48,101 bases of DNA, taken from positions 1 through 48,101 of the forward strand of contig CALJVJ010000053.1 in assembly GCA_937974625.1 (NCBI GenBank). The letters run 5' to 3'. Below the pieces are notes generated by a model, which was given only the letters and a program-made list of their open reading frames with translations, searched no databases and was not told where the DNA came from. Shown one piece after another: positions 7,612 through 15,631 of the stretch. Numbering within the stretch: position 1 is the stretch's first letter; each line of letters starts with the position of its first letter. Position numbers and translations under genes: made by a program. Source of the stretch: an uncultured Saprospiraceae bacterium. Lineage in GTDB: Bacteria; Bacteroidota; Bacteroidia; Chitinophagales; Saprospiraceae.

Positions 7612-8328
7612 ATGCATCACGTTAATCGACAAGCATTAAATGGACGTTTCAAGTTCATTTTTGACGAACTTGTAGATAGAGGTGTTATTGTCAAAAGTGA
7701 CCGAAAAAAGAGTAAAACAGTTTTTGCTCATAACTTGGGGACTAAAGGGCATATCATTGACTTATACCTACAAGACAAACGTAAGATCACTTATGAGCAG
7801 GCGAAACTATTATGTTCTGCCTATAAGGTGAATGAAGCATACATGTTTCAAGGGCAAGGAAAACCTTTTAACGGAGGATTGCCAAAAGAAGATAGACTGG
7901 CTATGGCATTAGGAATAGATTTTAACCCAAATATACTATTTACCAATGTAGAGGCTTTTTCAAGTAATACAGTTGGCGTAGATTTATTGGAAGATACAGA
8001 CCGTTTCCAGATACCTGGATTGCTTGGAGATTTAGTGGCCTTCAATATCAATGGAAATAGTATGGCTCCAACTATAAAAACGGGAGATATGGTTATTTGT
8101 AACCCTATCGAGACAGTTAAAGAAATGAAGGACAATCAGATATACGCAGTAGTAACCAACCAATCGGTGTGGGTCAAAAGAGTGCAAAAATGTTTTGATA
8201 AATTTGGGCGCTGGACCCATTTGAGGTTAATTTCTGATAATTATCATGAGTTTGACCCTTTTTTGGTGGAATTAAAAGAGGTTAGAAGGTTATTAAAAGT
8301 AAAAAGAAAATTGACGGGATTGGAATAG
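7612..8328 (+). CDS. LexA/CI-like repressor with C-terminal S24 peptidase domain (copy 2)
   Basis: The 238-residue paralogue of the preceding gene has the same layout: a helical DNA-binding region to about residue 90 ending 'C-S-A-Y-K-V-N-E-A-Y-M-F-Q-G-x-G-K-P-F', then S24 with S150 in G-N-S-M-A-P and K189 in V-W-V-K-R. Unlike copy 1, its linker (about 111-133) has no Ala-Gly pair, only V121-G122. Self-cleavage may therefore be altered or lost. The gene ends before a strong terminator at 8375. The 190-bp gap carries its own dyad and a long hairpin, so separate regulation is plausible. Target genes cannot be read from the window. Confidence 0.88.
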   Translation: MHHVNRQALNGRFKFIFDELVDRGVIVKSDRKKSKTVFAHNLGTKGHIIDLYLQDKRKITYEQAKLLCSAYKVNEAYMFQGQGKPFNGGLPKEDRLAMALGIDFNPNILFTNVEAFSSNTVGVDLLEDTDRFQIPGLLGDLVAFNINGNSMAPTIKTGDMVICNPIETVKEMKDNQIYAVVTNQSVWVKRVQKCFDKFGRWTHLRLISDNYHEFDPFLVELKEVRRLLKVKRKLTGLE

Positions 8329-8374
8329 AGGAGTAGATAGTTTTCTTTTTGGTCATATTGGTTAAAGAATAAAT

Positions 8375-8404
8375 AAGGGTTATCAGTAATGATAACCCTT
8401 TTCA
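8375..8404 (+). terminator. Strong terminator after the second repressor gene
   Basis: AAGGGTTATCA (8375-8385), loop GTAA, TGATAACCCTT (8390-8400), followed by TT and C. A perfect 11-bp stem with a short loop, placed 47 bp after the stop codon. Confidence 0.85.
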
Positions 8405-8556
8405 ATTTGTCGAAAAACTACCAGATTTTCATAGTTATAGATGCGCTAACTAAAAGTAATGGTGTATAAAAGATATATAACTATGTATAACTTTTCTTTT
8501 AAATTAGAATAAGTAGATACTCTTCTAAAACTCTTTTCCTTCTAAAAATTATTCCT

Positions 8557-8588
8557 TTTGCTTTTTAAACATTCCTACTGTATTTTTG
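8557..8588 (+). promoter_or_regulatory. Consensus promoter for the M16 protease-moaC unit
   Basis: TTTG (8557-8560), exactly 20 nt, then TATTTTTG (8581-8588). This is a full match to the Bacteroidota vegetative promoter. Transcription should start near 8595, giving a leader of about 115 nt. The 382-bp gap 8329-8710 otherwise holds only the upstream terminator and the leader repeat. Confidence 0.8.
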
Positions 8589-8604
8589 CAATCCTTTTTA
8601 TTAT

Positions 8605-8681
8605 TGAAGTTGTTTAAAACCAATTTTGAGAACCGTTTTTCTGACAAATCTATCTCAATCAATAATTCTTAAACAACTTCA
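8605..8681 (+). repeat. Long inverted repeat in the M16 leader
   Basis: TGAAGTTGTTTAA (8605-8617) is perfectly complementary to TTAAACAACTTCA (8669-8681). Inside it, TTGAGA (8626-8631) pairs with TCTCAA (8653-8658). The whole structure lies between the expected transcription start and the TTG start codon at 8711, so it would fold in the mRNA leader. Confidence 0.65.
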
Positions 8682-8710
8682 GGATGTAATTCACAATTAA
8701 AAAATAAAAA

Positions 8711-9964
8711 TTGATAGAGTTTTCTCGTTTTGAGCTGGCGAATGGATTGAGAGTGGTGGTCCACGAAGATAGCAGTACACCAATGATTGCGGTAAATGTT
8801 TTATACAATGTTGGCGCACGAGACGAATCACCAGATAAGACAGGATTTGCCCATTTGTTTGAGCATTTAATGTTTGGAGGGTCTGCTAATATTCCCAATT
8901 TTGATGAGCCTATACAATTAGCAGGTGGAGAAAATAATGCCTTTACTAACAATGATATTACAAATTTTTACAATGTACTTCCTTCAGAAAATATAGAGAC
9001 CGCTTTTTGGTTAGAGTCTGACCGAATGTTGAGCCTTAATTTCAGTAAAGAAAGTCTAGAAGTACAGCGTAAGGTAGTACTTGAAGAATTTAAGGAGACA
9101 TGCCTAAATCAACCTTATGGCGATGCCTGGCATCATATATCGGATATGGCTTACAAAGTGCATCCTTATCGTTGGCCTACCATTGGAAAAATTCCCAAGC
9201 ATGTAGAGGATGCGACATTAAGGGATGTAAAGGATTTTTTTTATAAATATTATCGACCGAATAATGCGATTCTTGTTGTATCCGGAAATACGACAACAGC
9301 AAAAGTAAAAGCATTGGCAGAGAAATGGTTTGGCCCAATACCTAGAGGAGCTGATGTCAAGAAAAATATCCCAAAAGAGCCAAAGCAAAAGCAATTAGAA
9401 AAAAGAACGAAACATGCTAAGGTGCCAATCGATGCGCTCTATTTAGCATTTCATATTTCAGGACGATTAGAAGCCGATTACTATGCTACAGATTTATTAT
9501 CAGATGTCTTGAGTAATGGTGCTTCCGCAAGATTATATCGTCGATTGCTCAAAGAAAAGCGGTTATTCAACCATATCGATGCTTATATATCTGGTAATAT
9601 TGACCCAGGATTATTAGTAATAGAGGGGAAGCCAGCAGAAGGGGTGAGTATGGAAGAAGCGAAAGCAGCAATTTGGGCCGAATTAGAAGAGTTAAAGCAA
9701 GACTTAATTCCAGAAAAAGAATTAGTTAAATATAAAAATAAGGTAGAAAGTACCTTAGTATTTTCTGAAATTAGCATTTTAAACAAAGCGATTAATTTAG
9801 CATTTTTTGAACTATTAGGGGATATTGATTTAATTAATCGAGAGAAAGCTATTTATCAAGAAGTAACAATAAAGGATATTCAAAGGTTGGCGAAAGTCAT
9901 TTTTGTAAAAGAAAATTGTTCTGAATTACATTATGTGGCAGAGCAAGAAACCATCGCTGTTTAA
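8711..9964 (+). CDS. M16 family zinc metallopeptidase (insulinase/processing-peptidase type)
   Basis: A 417-residue single-domain-pair M16 peptidase. The inverted zinc motif H48-L-F-E51-H52 is intact, with the distal glutamate in V-V-L-E-E-F (E125/E126). The product lacks a recognisable signal peptide, so it probably acts inside the cell or with a partner. The start is a TTG: in-frame TAA at 8705-8707 excludes anything upstream, and the family begins with this 'F-x-L-x-N-G-L-R-V' strand, so a later ATG would truncate it. A consensus promoter and structured leader precede it. moaC follows after 14 bp and is probably co-transcribed. Confidence 0.93.
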   Translation: MIEFSRFELANGLRVVVHEDSSTPMIAVNVLYNVGARDESPDKTGFAHLFEHLMFGGSANIPNFDEPIQLAGGENNAFTNNDITNFYNVLPSENIETAFWLESDRMLSLNFSKESLEVQRKVVLEEFKETCLNQPYGDAWHHISDMAYKVHPYRWPTIGKIPKHVEDATLRDVKDFFYKYYRPNNAILVVSGNTTTAKVKALAEKWFGPIPRGADVKKNIPKEPKQKQLEKRTKHAKVPIDALYLAFHISGRLEADYYATDLLSDVLSNGASARLYRRLLKEKRLFNHIDAYISGNIDPGLLVIEGKPAEGVSMEEAKAAIWAELEELKQDLIPEKELVKYKNKVESTLVFSEISILNKAINLAFFELLGDIDLINREKAIYQEVTIKDIQRLAKVIFVKENCSELHYVAEQETIAV

Positions 9965-9978
9965 ATACTTAGAATCTT

Positions 9979-10461
9979 ATGAGCAAAAAATTTACCCATT
10001 TAGATGCATCAGGCAATCCGTCAATGGTAGATGTAGGTGAAAAGAAGGTTACTAAGCGTATTGCTAAGGCAAGAAGTATTATAGTCGTAGGTGAAGAAAT
10101 TTTGGCGCAGTTTACGGGAAAAGATATTGAAACTAAGAAAGGGCCTGTTTTTCAGACAGCGATTATCGCAGGAGTAATGGGGGCAAAGAAAACGAGTGAA
10201 TTAATTCCGCTTTGTCATCCATTAGGATTGGACAATTGTCAAGTAACTATTTATATTAATGAAGCAAATGAAATTGTGATTGATTGTACGGCAAGTTTAT
10301 CAGGAAAAACGGGCGTAGAGATGGAAGCACTGACAGGAGCATCTATAGCAGCGTTGACCATTTATGATATGTGTAAAGCCTTTTCACATAATATTATTAT
10401 TAAAGAAACGAAGTTGATGGCAAAAAGTGGAGGGAAAAGTGATTTTAAAAGAGAGGAGTGA
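9979..10461 (+). CDS. moaC: Cyclic pyranopterin monophosphate synthase (MoaC)
   Basis: MoaC converts the MoaA product, 3',8-cyclo-GTP, to cyclic pyranopterin monophosphate in molybdenum cofactor synthesis. The 160-residue length is typical. Signatures are M-V-D-V near the N-terminus, L-I-P-L-C79-H80-P-L, G-V-E-M-E-A-L-T-G and the catalytic region Y-D130-M-C-K133. It lies 14 bp downstream of the M16 protease gene, so it shares that promoter. No other moa genes are in the window; the link with the protease is probably positional only. Confidence 0.95.
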   Translation: MSKKFTHLDASGNPSMVDVGEKKVTKRIAKARSIIVVGEEILAQFTGKDIETKKGPVFQTAIIAGVMGAKKTSELIPLCHPLGLDNCQVTIYINEANEIVIDCTASLSGKTGVEMEALTGASIAALTIYDMCKAFSHNIIIKETKLMAKSGGKSDFKREE

Positions 10462-10626
10462 GTAATGATTTAGGTGAGTTTTAGAACAGTTAATTATTGG
10501 ATTTTAACTGTATCATTCTTCATAAACCTGGGGCAGTAAGAAGTTAAGGTAGTTTAGCTTTTTATTAGAAAATTAGTAGATTACGGTATTACACCAATAT
10601 TCCCTAATACTAAAACCTAAACTATT

Positions 10627-11562
10627 ATGGAAAAATACATAAAACAACTAATAGAAGACATCCAAAACGCTCACCGCCAACTCACTAAAGAAGAAACAGA
10701 AAAAGCAGAAACCTTCGAACAGCACATACAAGAAGTAGAACGGTTTATTGCAGGGGAAGAAGACCTTATCCAACAATCCTTTGGCTATCATTGTAGATTA
10801 AATAAGGAACAATTTCCACCACCTAAGCGATTGACTTTCGAGCAAATGAATACCGTTTGTGAGGCTTTTGAAAAACTATTATATACTTGGAACGTTCGTG
10901 CGGATTTTCCAGATGAATTACCTGTAGAGATGGCTTATGAAACGTTGGTATCTATATTAGACCGAAAATTTATTACGTCTACTTCAGGGTTTGTTGGCTT
11001 AGAGTTTTGTGATTATGAACCTGAAGCATGTAGGTTTAAGGAGCATTGTACTTGTAAAGAACTATTTGCAGAAATGGAGGAAGCCGAACGGCAAATAGAG
11101 ATACAAGTACAACATTTATTGAAATTATTAGAGGCTGCCCTAAAAAAAATGGTGTTAGGGTCATCGTTTTCCTCGGTGCATCGGCTTTCTTTGGAAGACC
11201 CAAAACCCATAGGCGAATTGCAGGTTATTGCGGAATGGCTGGATATTCCTATTGATGATTTTCCCTCAAAAAATAAACTTTCAGACAAGCAATTAGCAGC
11301 TCTTTGTGATGCTTTACTGGCTTTTTGGGACCCAGAAGATGACATGCATATTTGGTTAGCTGCCGTAAACCCTTCGACTATATATAGGAGCTTGATTGAG
11401 TTCTTAAAGACCAAAGTTTGGTGTACCAATAAAGGAAAAATTATCCTTCCACCTGTTGACCCAGAAGTATTGAAAAATTTTAAAAGCCCATTGGATAATC
11501 TAAATTTAAGAGATACTTTAGATTTTTCCGAGGATGATTTTGAAAATGATTTGCCTTTTTAG
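10627..11562 (+). CDS. Uncharacterised 311-residue protein with a four-cysteine cluster
   Basis: I do not recognise this family. The protein is cytoplasmic (no signal or membrane segment) and acidic. Residues 1-50 are a charged, probably coiled-coil helix. A cluster C128-x6-C135-x5-C141-x-C143 could bind a metal, followed by a second long helix (about 145-180). The C-terminal half has W-x-D-I-P and an acidic tail ending D-D-F-E-N-D-L-P-F. It stands alone, 165 bp after moaC, and ends at a hairpin shared with the convergent lipoprotein gene. The coding sequence is intact and codon use matches its neighbours. Confidence 0.75.
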   Translation: MEKYIKQLIEDIQNAHRQLTKEETEKAETFEQHIQEVERFIAGEEDLIQQSFGYHCRLNKEQFPPPKRLTFEQMNTVCEAFEKLLYTWNVRADFPDELPVEMAYETLVSILDRKFITSTSGFVGLEFCDYEPEACRFKEHCTCKELFAEMEEAERQIEIQVQHLLKLLEAALKKMVLGSSFSSVHRLSLEDPKPIGELQVIAEWLDIPIDDFPSKNKLSDKQLAALCDALLAFWDPEDDMHIWLAAVNPSTIYRSLIEFLKTKVWCTNKGKIILPPVDPEVLKNFKSPLDNLNLRDTLDFSEDDFENDLPF

Positions 11563-11573
11563 TAAATACAAAG

Positions 11574-11601
11574 AGCCAATGCAGTTTTAATTGCATTGGC
11601 T
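11574..11601. terminator. Shared hairpin between convergent genes
   Basis: GCCAATGCA (11575-11583) and TGCATTGGC (11592-11600) form a perfect stem with one more A-T pair outside and an 8-nt loop. The T tract is short on both sides. It lies between the convergent 311-residue gene and the four-gene minus-strand unit. Confidence 0.6.
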
Positions 11602-11622
11602 TGACAAAGTCTTCACTATTTT

Positions 11623-12171
11623 TTAATTCAAAGTTACACTAAACGATACCCCAGGTTGCAGGTCATACCCTTCCGAAAGTTCAACAACTATTACCGTTTC
11701 AGAATCGATTCTTAGATTTAAGGAACTGTTATCACTACTAAATCCAGAAATGTTATGTGGCTCCGAAAAGGTGAAATAATATCTATCGGTTTTTCCAGCT
11801 GGAAACAATCCAAAAACATTCGTCCAAAAAGGGTCACTATTGTCTGGTAGCACATTGAAACGTATACTGTTCTCCATAAAATCAATAGCATACAAACCAT
11901 TAATATCGCCTGCTGGTGTACCTGCTTGAGCTAATGCAGTAGCAAACTCTGTGCTTGAATTTGAAAGCGTAGCCAACTCATCATAAGCATCATCCGCTTG
12001 CCCGAAAAGACTAGGATAGGTTACTTCCGCTTCATTAGGGTCTTGTAGGGTGTTTCTCAAGGTAATGTCCACTCCTTCAGCAAGCGGCTGAAGGTCGGCA
12101 TCATCATTGCCGCAGGAAGACATACTAAAAATCCCTAATAGGGCAAGAAATAATATTTTATTCAATTTCAT
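11623..12171 (-). CDS. Secreted lipoprotein of unknown family
   Basis: The 182-residue product starts with a lipoprotein signal, hydrophobic core L-F-L-A-L-L-G-I-F then S-M-S-S-C20, followed by acidic residues. The mature part is predicted to be strand-rich (V-D-I-T-L-R-N, Y-Y-F-T-F-S-E, S-L-N-L-R-I-D, V-S-F-S-V-T-L at the end), like a small beta-sandwich. No catalytic motif is seen. It is the last gene of a tight minus-strand unit, starting 3 bp after the preceding stop. It should sit on the periplasmic or outer face of the cell envelope. No family name can be given. Confidence 0.78.
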   Translation of the reverse strand: MKLNKILFLALLGIFSMSSCGNDDADLQPLAEGVDITLRNTLQDPNEAEVTYPSLFGQADDAYDELATLSNSSTEFATALAQAGTPAGDINGLYAIDFMENSIRFNVLPDNSDPFWTNVFGLFPAGKTDRYYFTFSEPHNISGFSSDNSSLNLRIDSETVIVVELSEGYDLQPGVSFSVTLN

Positions 12172-12174
12172 TTT

Positions 12175-12588
12175 TTAATTTTTTGATATTTTAAAAACAA
12201 CAATAAATGCACCTATTTCAATTGCTACAATCCCAACATGAATCCAAAAATCAACGGCCGGAGAAGCAGGTGCATTCAAGACTGGAAATAAGGGGTCAAT
12301 TATCATTTCTTGTCCTTCACGAACGATATTCATTAACAACACAACAATAAATTGCTTTGGGTTTTGAGTTAGCATAACATAAATAGAAGCAATGACCATG
12401 ACTAAGGTTCTTGCCCCCATCTCATATACAAGGTTTAGCATTGGAGCGCCCTCTACCTGAACCCCTGTATCTGCCATCATCTCATGATTGAAAAAGTACA
12501 TGTAAACTTGAGCCAGCATAATTAATATTAGAATGGCTTGCATTATGTTTACCCAAAGTGGAATTTTTGATTTGGTTTGGTGTGTCAT
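12175..12588 (-). CDS. Small four-helix membrane protein
   Basis: The likely start is the ATG at 12588 (M-T-H-Q-T-K-S), one base after the preceding stop codon; a longer in-frame ORF to 12627 would run into the upstream gene. The product of about 137 residues has four hydrophobic helices (I-M-Q-A-I-L-I-L-I-M-L, T-L-V-M-V-I-A-S-I-Y, F-I-V-V-L-L-M-N-I-V and V-G-I-V-A-I-E-I-G-A-F-I-V-V). This resembles small DoxX-like or DUF4345-like proteins in size, but no signature confirms either. Its gene is locked between a SnoaL-like lipoprotein and a second lipoprotein. Confidence 0.75.
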   Translation of the reverse strand: MTHQTKSKIPLWVNIMQAILILIMLAQVYMYFFNHEMMADTGVQVEGAPMLNLVYEMGARTLVMVIASIYVMLTQNPKQFIVVLLMNIVREGQEMIIDPLFPVLNAPASPAVDFWIHVGIVAIEIGAFIVVFKISKN

Positions 12589-12589
12589 A

Positions 12590-13138
12590 TTATTTTTTAG
12601 TATGGTGATAGCTTTGAGAAATAGCATAGCTATCTTCCAGCCAATTCCAAAGTATTATTTTCCCATTCGCGACTTTCACTCTCAAAGCAAAAGTAAATTC
12701 CGTAGTTTCTTGATTAGATTTTAAGGTAATGCCTTTCATTTGTCCAAAAAACGCTGCCACATCTCCACTTGAAATCGCATCTTCGGTTACCCATTTAGTC
12801 GTTTTAAAATGCTCCATAAACAAAGGCAAGAAGGTTTCTAAAATCACCTTTTTACCTTTCCAAGGACCAATCCAAGGCATAGCTTTGTCGCCTTCATTTT
12901 GCCAAACCATATCGTCATCCATTAAACTTACCATGGTTTCCATATCTCCTTTTCCCATAGCGTCCATAAATTTCATGGCAATATCCATTGTTGCTTTTGA
13001 CTGTTTATCCATATTTTTTTCTTTATCGTTTTGATTTATCTTTTCAATATTGGCGGATTGCGATTCTTTTTTACTCGATTCACAACCAAAGAATGCCATC
13101 AAGATTGATAGGCTGGTAATTAATAATATTTGCTTCAT
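12590..13138 (-). CDS. SnoaL/NTF2-like domain lipoprotein
   Basis: Start chosen at ATG 13138, which overlaps the preceding stop as ATGA; upstream extension lacks a signal. The protein then begins M-K-Q-I-L-L-I-T-S-L with a lipobox A-F-F-G-C. After an asparagine/lysine-rich spacer it has an NTF2-like fold: A-M-K-F-M-D-A-M-G-K-G-D-M-E-T-M-V-S-L-M-D-D-D-M-V-W, then P-W-I-G-P-W-K-G and a terminal R-V-K-V-A-N-G-K-I. Such domains bind small hydrophobic molecules and sometimes isomerise or hydrolyse them. The substrate is unknown. It pairs with a second SnoaL-like protein just upstream. Confidence 0.85.
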   Translation of the reverse strand: MKQILLITSLSILMAFFGCESSKKESQSANIEKINQNDKEKNMDKQSKATMDIAMKFMDAMGKGDMETMVSLMDDDMVWQNEGDKAMPWIGPWKGKKVILETFLPLFMEHFKTTKWVTEDAISSGDVAAFFGQMKGITLKSNQETTEFTFALRVKVANGKIILWNWLEDSYAISQSYHHTKK

Positions 13139-13542
13139 GATTTCAACTGTTTCATGGCAGTTCCCCAATCTTCTAAGTGATGTACTTCTACCACTTTGCC
13201 GTCAATAATGGTGTGAATGTCAATGGTCATAATGCTAAAGGTTTTTGTCCCATCGGTAGGTAAACCCATAAAATCTCCATTGGGAGTACCAGACGCCAAA
13301 CTTCTGACAACATATTTGTTGCCTTCATTAACTACCTCTTGTGGCACCCATTTTAAATCGGGAATTAATTTCCAAAAGAATCCTAATTGCCCTGTCAATT
13401 GAGCTTTGTTTTTAGATTCAAGGGAACCTTTAGAAACAAAATCATCTGCCAAAATAGTTGCTAAAACTACTTCTGGTCTTGTTTCCGTATTTACGGTTAG
13501 TGCTTTTTCATAAAAAGCCATTAATGCTGCTTTGTTTGTCAT
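13135..13542 (-). CDS. SnoaL-like (ester cyclase type) protein
   Basis: A 135-residue cytoplasmic protein with the SnoaL/polyketide-cyclase pattern: M-A-F-Y-E-K-A-L at the start, a central W-K-L-I-P-D-L-K-W-V-P-Q-E-V, 'G-T-P-N-G-D-F-M-G-L-P-x-x-G' and C-terminal 'D-I-H-T-I-I-D-G-K-V-V-E-V-H-H-L-E-D-W'. Family members bind small organic acids or esters. It is the first gene of the four-gene unit and overlaps the next by 4 bp. An AraC regulator lies 120 bp upstream on the same strand. Enzyme activity is inferred only from the family. Confidence 0.87.
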   Translation of the reverse strand: MTNKAALMAFYEKALTVNTETRPEVVLATILADDFVSKGSLESKNKAQLTGQLGFFWKLIPDLKWVPQEVVNEGNKYVVRSLASGTPNGDFMGLPTDGTKTFSIMTIDIHTIIDGKVVEVHHLEDWGTAMKQLKS

Positions 13543-13662
13543 ATTATTTTTGTTGATTAATTAATGACACAAAGGTAGCGGGGGGAATAACGGCTTTTGA
13601 GATGAAAAAAAACCTTTCTAGGGTAAAAATGGGAATTTGAAAAAGGTTGTTTTAAACGATTG

Positions 13663-14541
13663 TTAATCTGTTTGGCAGGATACTCTAAATTGACTTGGAG
13701 AGACCCCTGTGTTTTTTCTAAAGTATTTGAAAAAATTAGTAGGTTCCTTAAATCCAACTTGGTAAGCAATTTCAGTTAAAGAAGCGGGAGAGTTGATGAT
13801 TAATCTTTTTGATTGGATGATTACTACCTCATTTATTAAGGCTTTGGCAGATTGATGAATGATACTTTGGGTAACATTATTGAGCGTCTTGGAGGTGACG
13901 CCCATTTCCCTAGCATAAAAGGACACCTTCTTATGGTTAAAACACTCTTTTTCGACTAATGATTGAAATTGCAAAAACATGGTCAGGTACTTCTGGTCGT
14001 CGAAAACAATATTGTCTTTTGATTTTATTCGAAATAATTTAGTAACGGCAATCTGAACAAATTTTCTAATAATGTTAGCAGAATAATCATCTTTTACTTC
14101 AAAATATTCTTTCTTTATTAAATCTATCAATGTTATTATTTCATCGAATTCCCCTTTATTTAATTGTAGTTTTGGGGAGGCTAACATTTCATTAAACAAT
14201 AAAAATGTTTTTGCCGTTTCTAATTGATTGGAATAATTCACAATAAAATTTTCGGTAAAAACGAGTAATATCCCTTTTCCCTTACTTTCATAAAATTTAT
14301 GAATATTGTCTTTCCGAATTGTAAAAAGCGTCCCTTTTTTATATTGATAATCTTTAAAGTTTAAATTGTAAGCCCCACTATTTTCAGTAATTATTAAAAC
14401 CGCATAAAATGAGATTTTATGAAATTCATATTGATTATGGTCTGTCGGTGTTAATTTTAGAATATCCTCGAAGTTTGCTATATCAAATTGAAATCCACTA
14501 GTACTTTTGTCAAATTTTATTTCTTTGAATTGTTTTTTCAT
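13663..14541 (-). CDS. AraC-family transcriptional regulator
   Basis: A 292-residue regulator with an N-terminal cupin-like sensing domain (about 1-150: F-H-K-I-S-F-Y-A-V-L-I-I-T-E...; G-T-L-F-T-I-R-K-D-N-I-H-K-F) and a C-terminal double helix-turn-helix. The second helix-turn-helix is clear: L-T-E-I-A-Y-Q-V-G-F-K-E-P-T-N-F-F-K-Y-F-R, then T-G-V-S-P-S-Q-F-R. It precedes the SnoaL/membrane/lipoprotein unit on the same strand by 120 bp and is the natural candidate to control it. The ligand is unknown. A terminator at 14585-14621 separates it from the upstream O-methyltransferase. Confidence 0.92.
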   Translation of the reverse strand: MKKQFKEIKFDKSTSGFQFDIANFEDILKLTPTDHNQYEFHKISFYAVLIITENSGAYNLNFKDYQYKKGTLFTIRKDNIHKFYESKGKGILLVFTENFIVNYSNQLETAKTFLLFNEMLASPKLQLNKGEFDEIITLIDLIKKEYFEVKDDYSANIIRKFVQIAVTKLFRIKSKDNIVFDDQKYLTMFLQFQSLVEKECFNHKKVSFYAREMGVTSKTLNNVTQSIIHQSAKALINEVVIIQSKRLIINSPASLTEIAYQVGFKEPTNFFKYFRKNTGVSPSQFRVSCQTD

Positions 14542-14584
14542 AGTTAGAAATTTTCTAAAATTAGCTTTTTCTTTTCAAAAATAT

Positions 14585-14621
14585 AAAACTCCATTACTAT
14601 TATTAACAGCAATGGAGTTTT
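14585..14621 (-). terminator. Terminator of the O-methyltransferase gene
   Basis: AAAACTCCATT (14585-14595) and AATGGAGTTTT (14611-14621) form a perfect 11-bp stem with a 15-nt loop, ending in T's on the minus strand. It lies 49 bp beyond the O-methyltransferase stop. Confidence 0.75.
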
Positions 14622-14669
14622 CCAAAAAGCACATTATAATTCATTAGATGCTTGGAGTTGGACAAACAA

Positions 14670-15302
14670 TTAGGCAGCACAAGCAGTCAGCATCGCTTTA
14701 CCACCATCAATCATTCGAGAAGTATAGTTTTGTTTTTTACCCAAAACATAATTTCCATAAAATTGAGTTCCTGCCATATCCATATTGTCCGCATAAATTA
14801 TAGTATTTGCATGAAACTGTGGTTCCAATAGTTGGAAAAGTGGCAAATACAAATCTTTCCATCCATCCAAAAATAAGAAGTCTATTGGGTCAGTATGCCC
14901 TTTTAGCGTTTCCATTGCATCTCCAATTCTTACTTCTACATAATCATTCAAGCCTGCCTTCGAGATATTCTGTATGGCTCTCGTTGCTTTGCTTTCCAAT
15001 AATTCAGTCGTAATGACTTTGCCTCCCGTTTGTCGAACGGCATCTGCTAAATAAATAGTGGAGATGCCAAAGGAGGTCCCAAATTCAACCACATTTTTGT
15101 ATTCATTTTGAACAATTAATTGGCGAATGGATACTCCTTGTTCTTTTGAGATAGGAAGATAAGCATGTTCAAAATCGGAAGGTTGCATCGGGCGAAAAAT
15201 GGATTTAACGATTCCTTTTCCGATGCGCATATAGTCTTTCTTTGCGTCTTGGTGTAACGCACGGAGCGTATTTTCTACGCTGTTAATTTTATAAGTATTC
15301 AT
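14670..15302 (-). CDS. SAM-dependent O-methyltransferase (class I)
   Basis: Start taken at ATG 15302; an upstream in-frame extension to 15341 looks like untranslated leader. The 210-residue product has the methyltransferase-3 layout: a helical cap, motif I V-V-E-F-G-T-S-F-G-I-S-T, an acidic end of strand 2 (T-T-E-L), and D-F-L-F-L-D-G-W-K-D-L-Y-L-P-L, where members of the family bind the metal and acceptor. Targets in related enzymes are catechols or similar small hydroxyl compounds. No pathway partner is next to it. The C-terminus ends A-C-A-A. Confidence 0.87.
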   Translation of the reverse strand: MNTYKINSVENTLRALHQDAKKDYMRIGKGIVKSIFRPMQPSDFEHAYLPISKEQGVSIRQLIVQNEYKNVVEFGTSFGISTIYLADAVRQTGGKVITTELLESKATRAIQNISKAGLNDYVEVRIGDAMETLKGHTDPIDFLFLDGWKDLYLPLFQLLEPQFHANTIIYADNMDMAGTQFYGNYVLGKKQNYTSRMIDGGKAMLTACAA

Positions 15303-15631
15303 GATATTTCTGCATTTGAATGGTAAAAAATATTTTAACAATGCAAAAATGCGCCTAAAATAGGTTGTTTACACGATGAAATAAGGATTTGTTAGGGTAA
15401 AAATGGGAAAGTGAGTTAATTAAGAGAATTCTAGTGCAAAAATAGAGTAGGTAAATGGTAAGAAAAATAAGGTAGCTTAATTTTTTTGAGAAAATATTTA
15501 TTTAAGTATTTGCTAACCGTAACTTTCTGCTCGAATGCTCCTGTTAGACCTAATAGCGGACTTTTACAAAATAAAAACGCCAAACTTAATGATAAGCTTG
15601 GCGTTTTTATTTGATGTAGTAGGACAAATTA
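15303..15631. other. 329-bp intergenic region
   Basis: No gene. It contains the terminator at 15573-15608 for the PhoX-like gene and the promoter region of the O-methyltransferase, in which I see no full consensus match. The rest is AT-rich without evident repeats. Confidence 0.6.
15573..15608 (-). terminator. Strong terminator of the PhoX-like gene
   Basis: AAAAACGCCAAACTTA (15573-15588) pairs with TAAGCTTGGCGTTTTT (15593-15608): 16 positions with one mismatch, a 4-nt loop, and T tracts on both sides. It is 24 bp beyond the PhoX-like stop codon. Confidence 0.85.

Noticed and set aside
6687..8328. Prophage or integrated element at the two S24 repressors
   Set aside because: No integrase, structural, lysis or replication genes and no flanking att-like repeats; neighbouring genes are core. 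The repressors may be ancient chromosomal regulators.
11013..11429. 138-codon ORF antisense to the 311-residue protein
   Set aside because: Overlaps a better plus-strand gene completely, cysteine/serine-rich shadow composition, no start signals.
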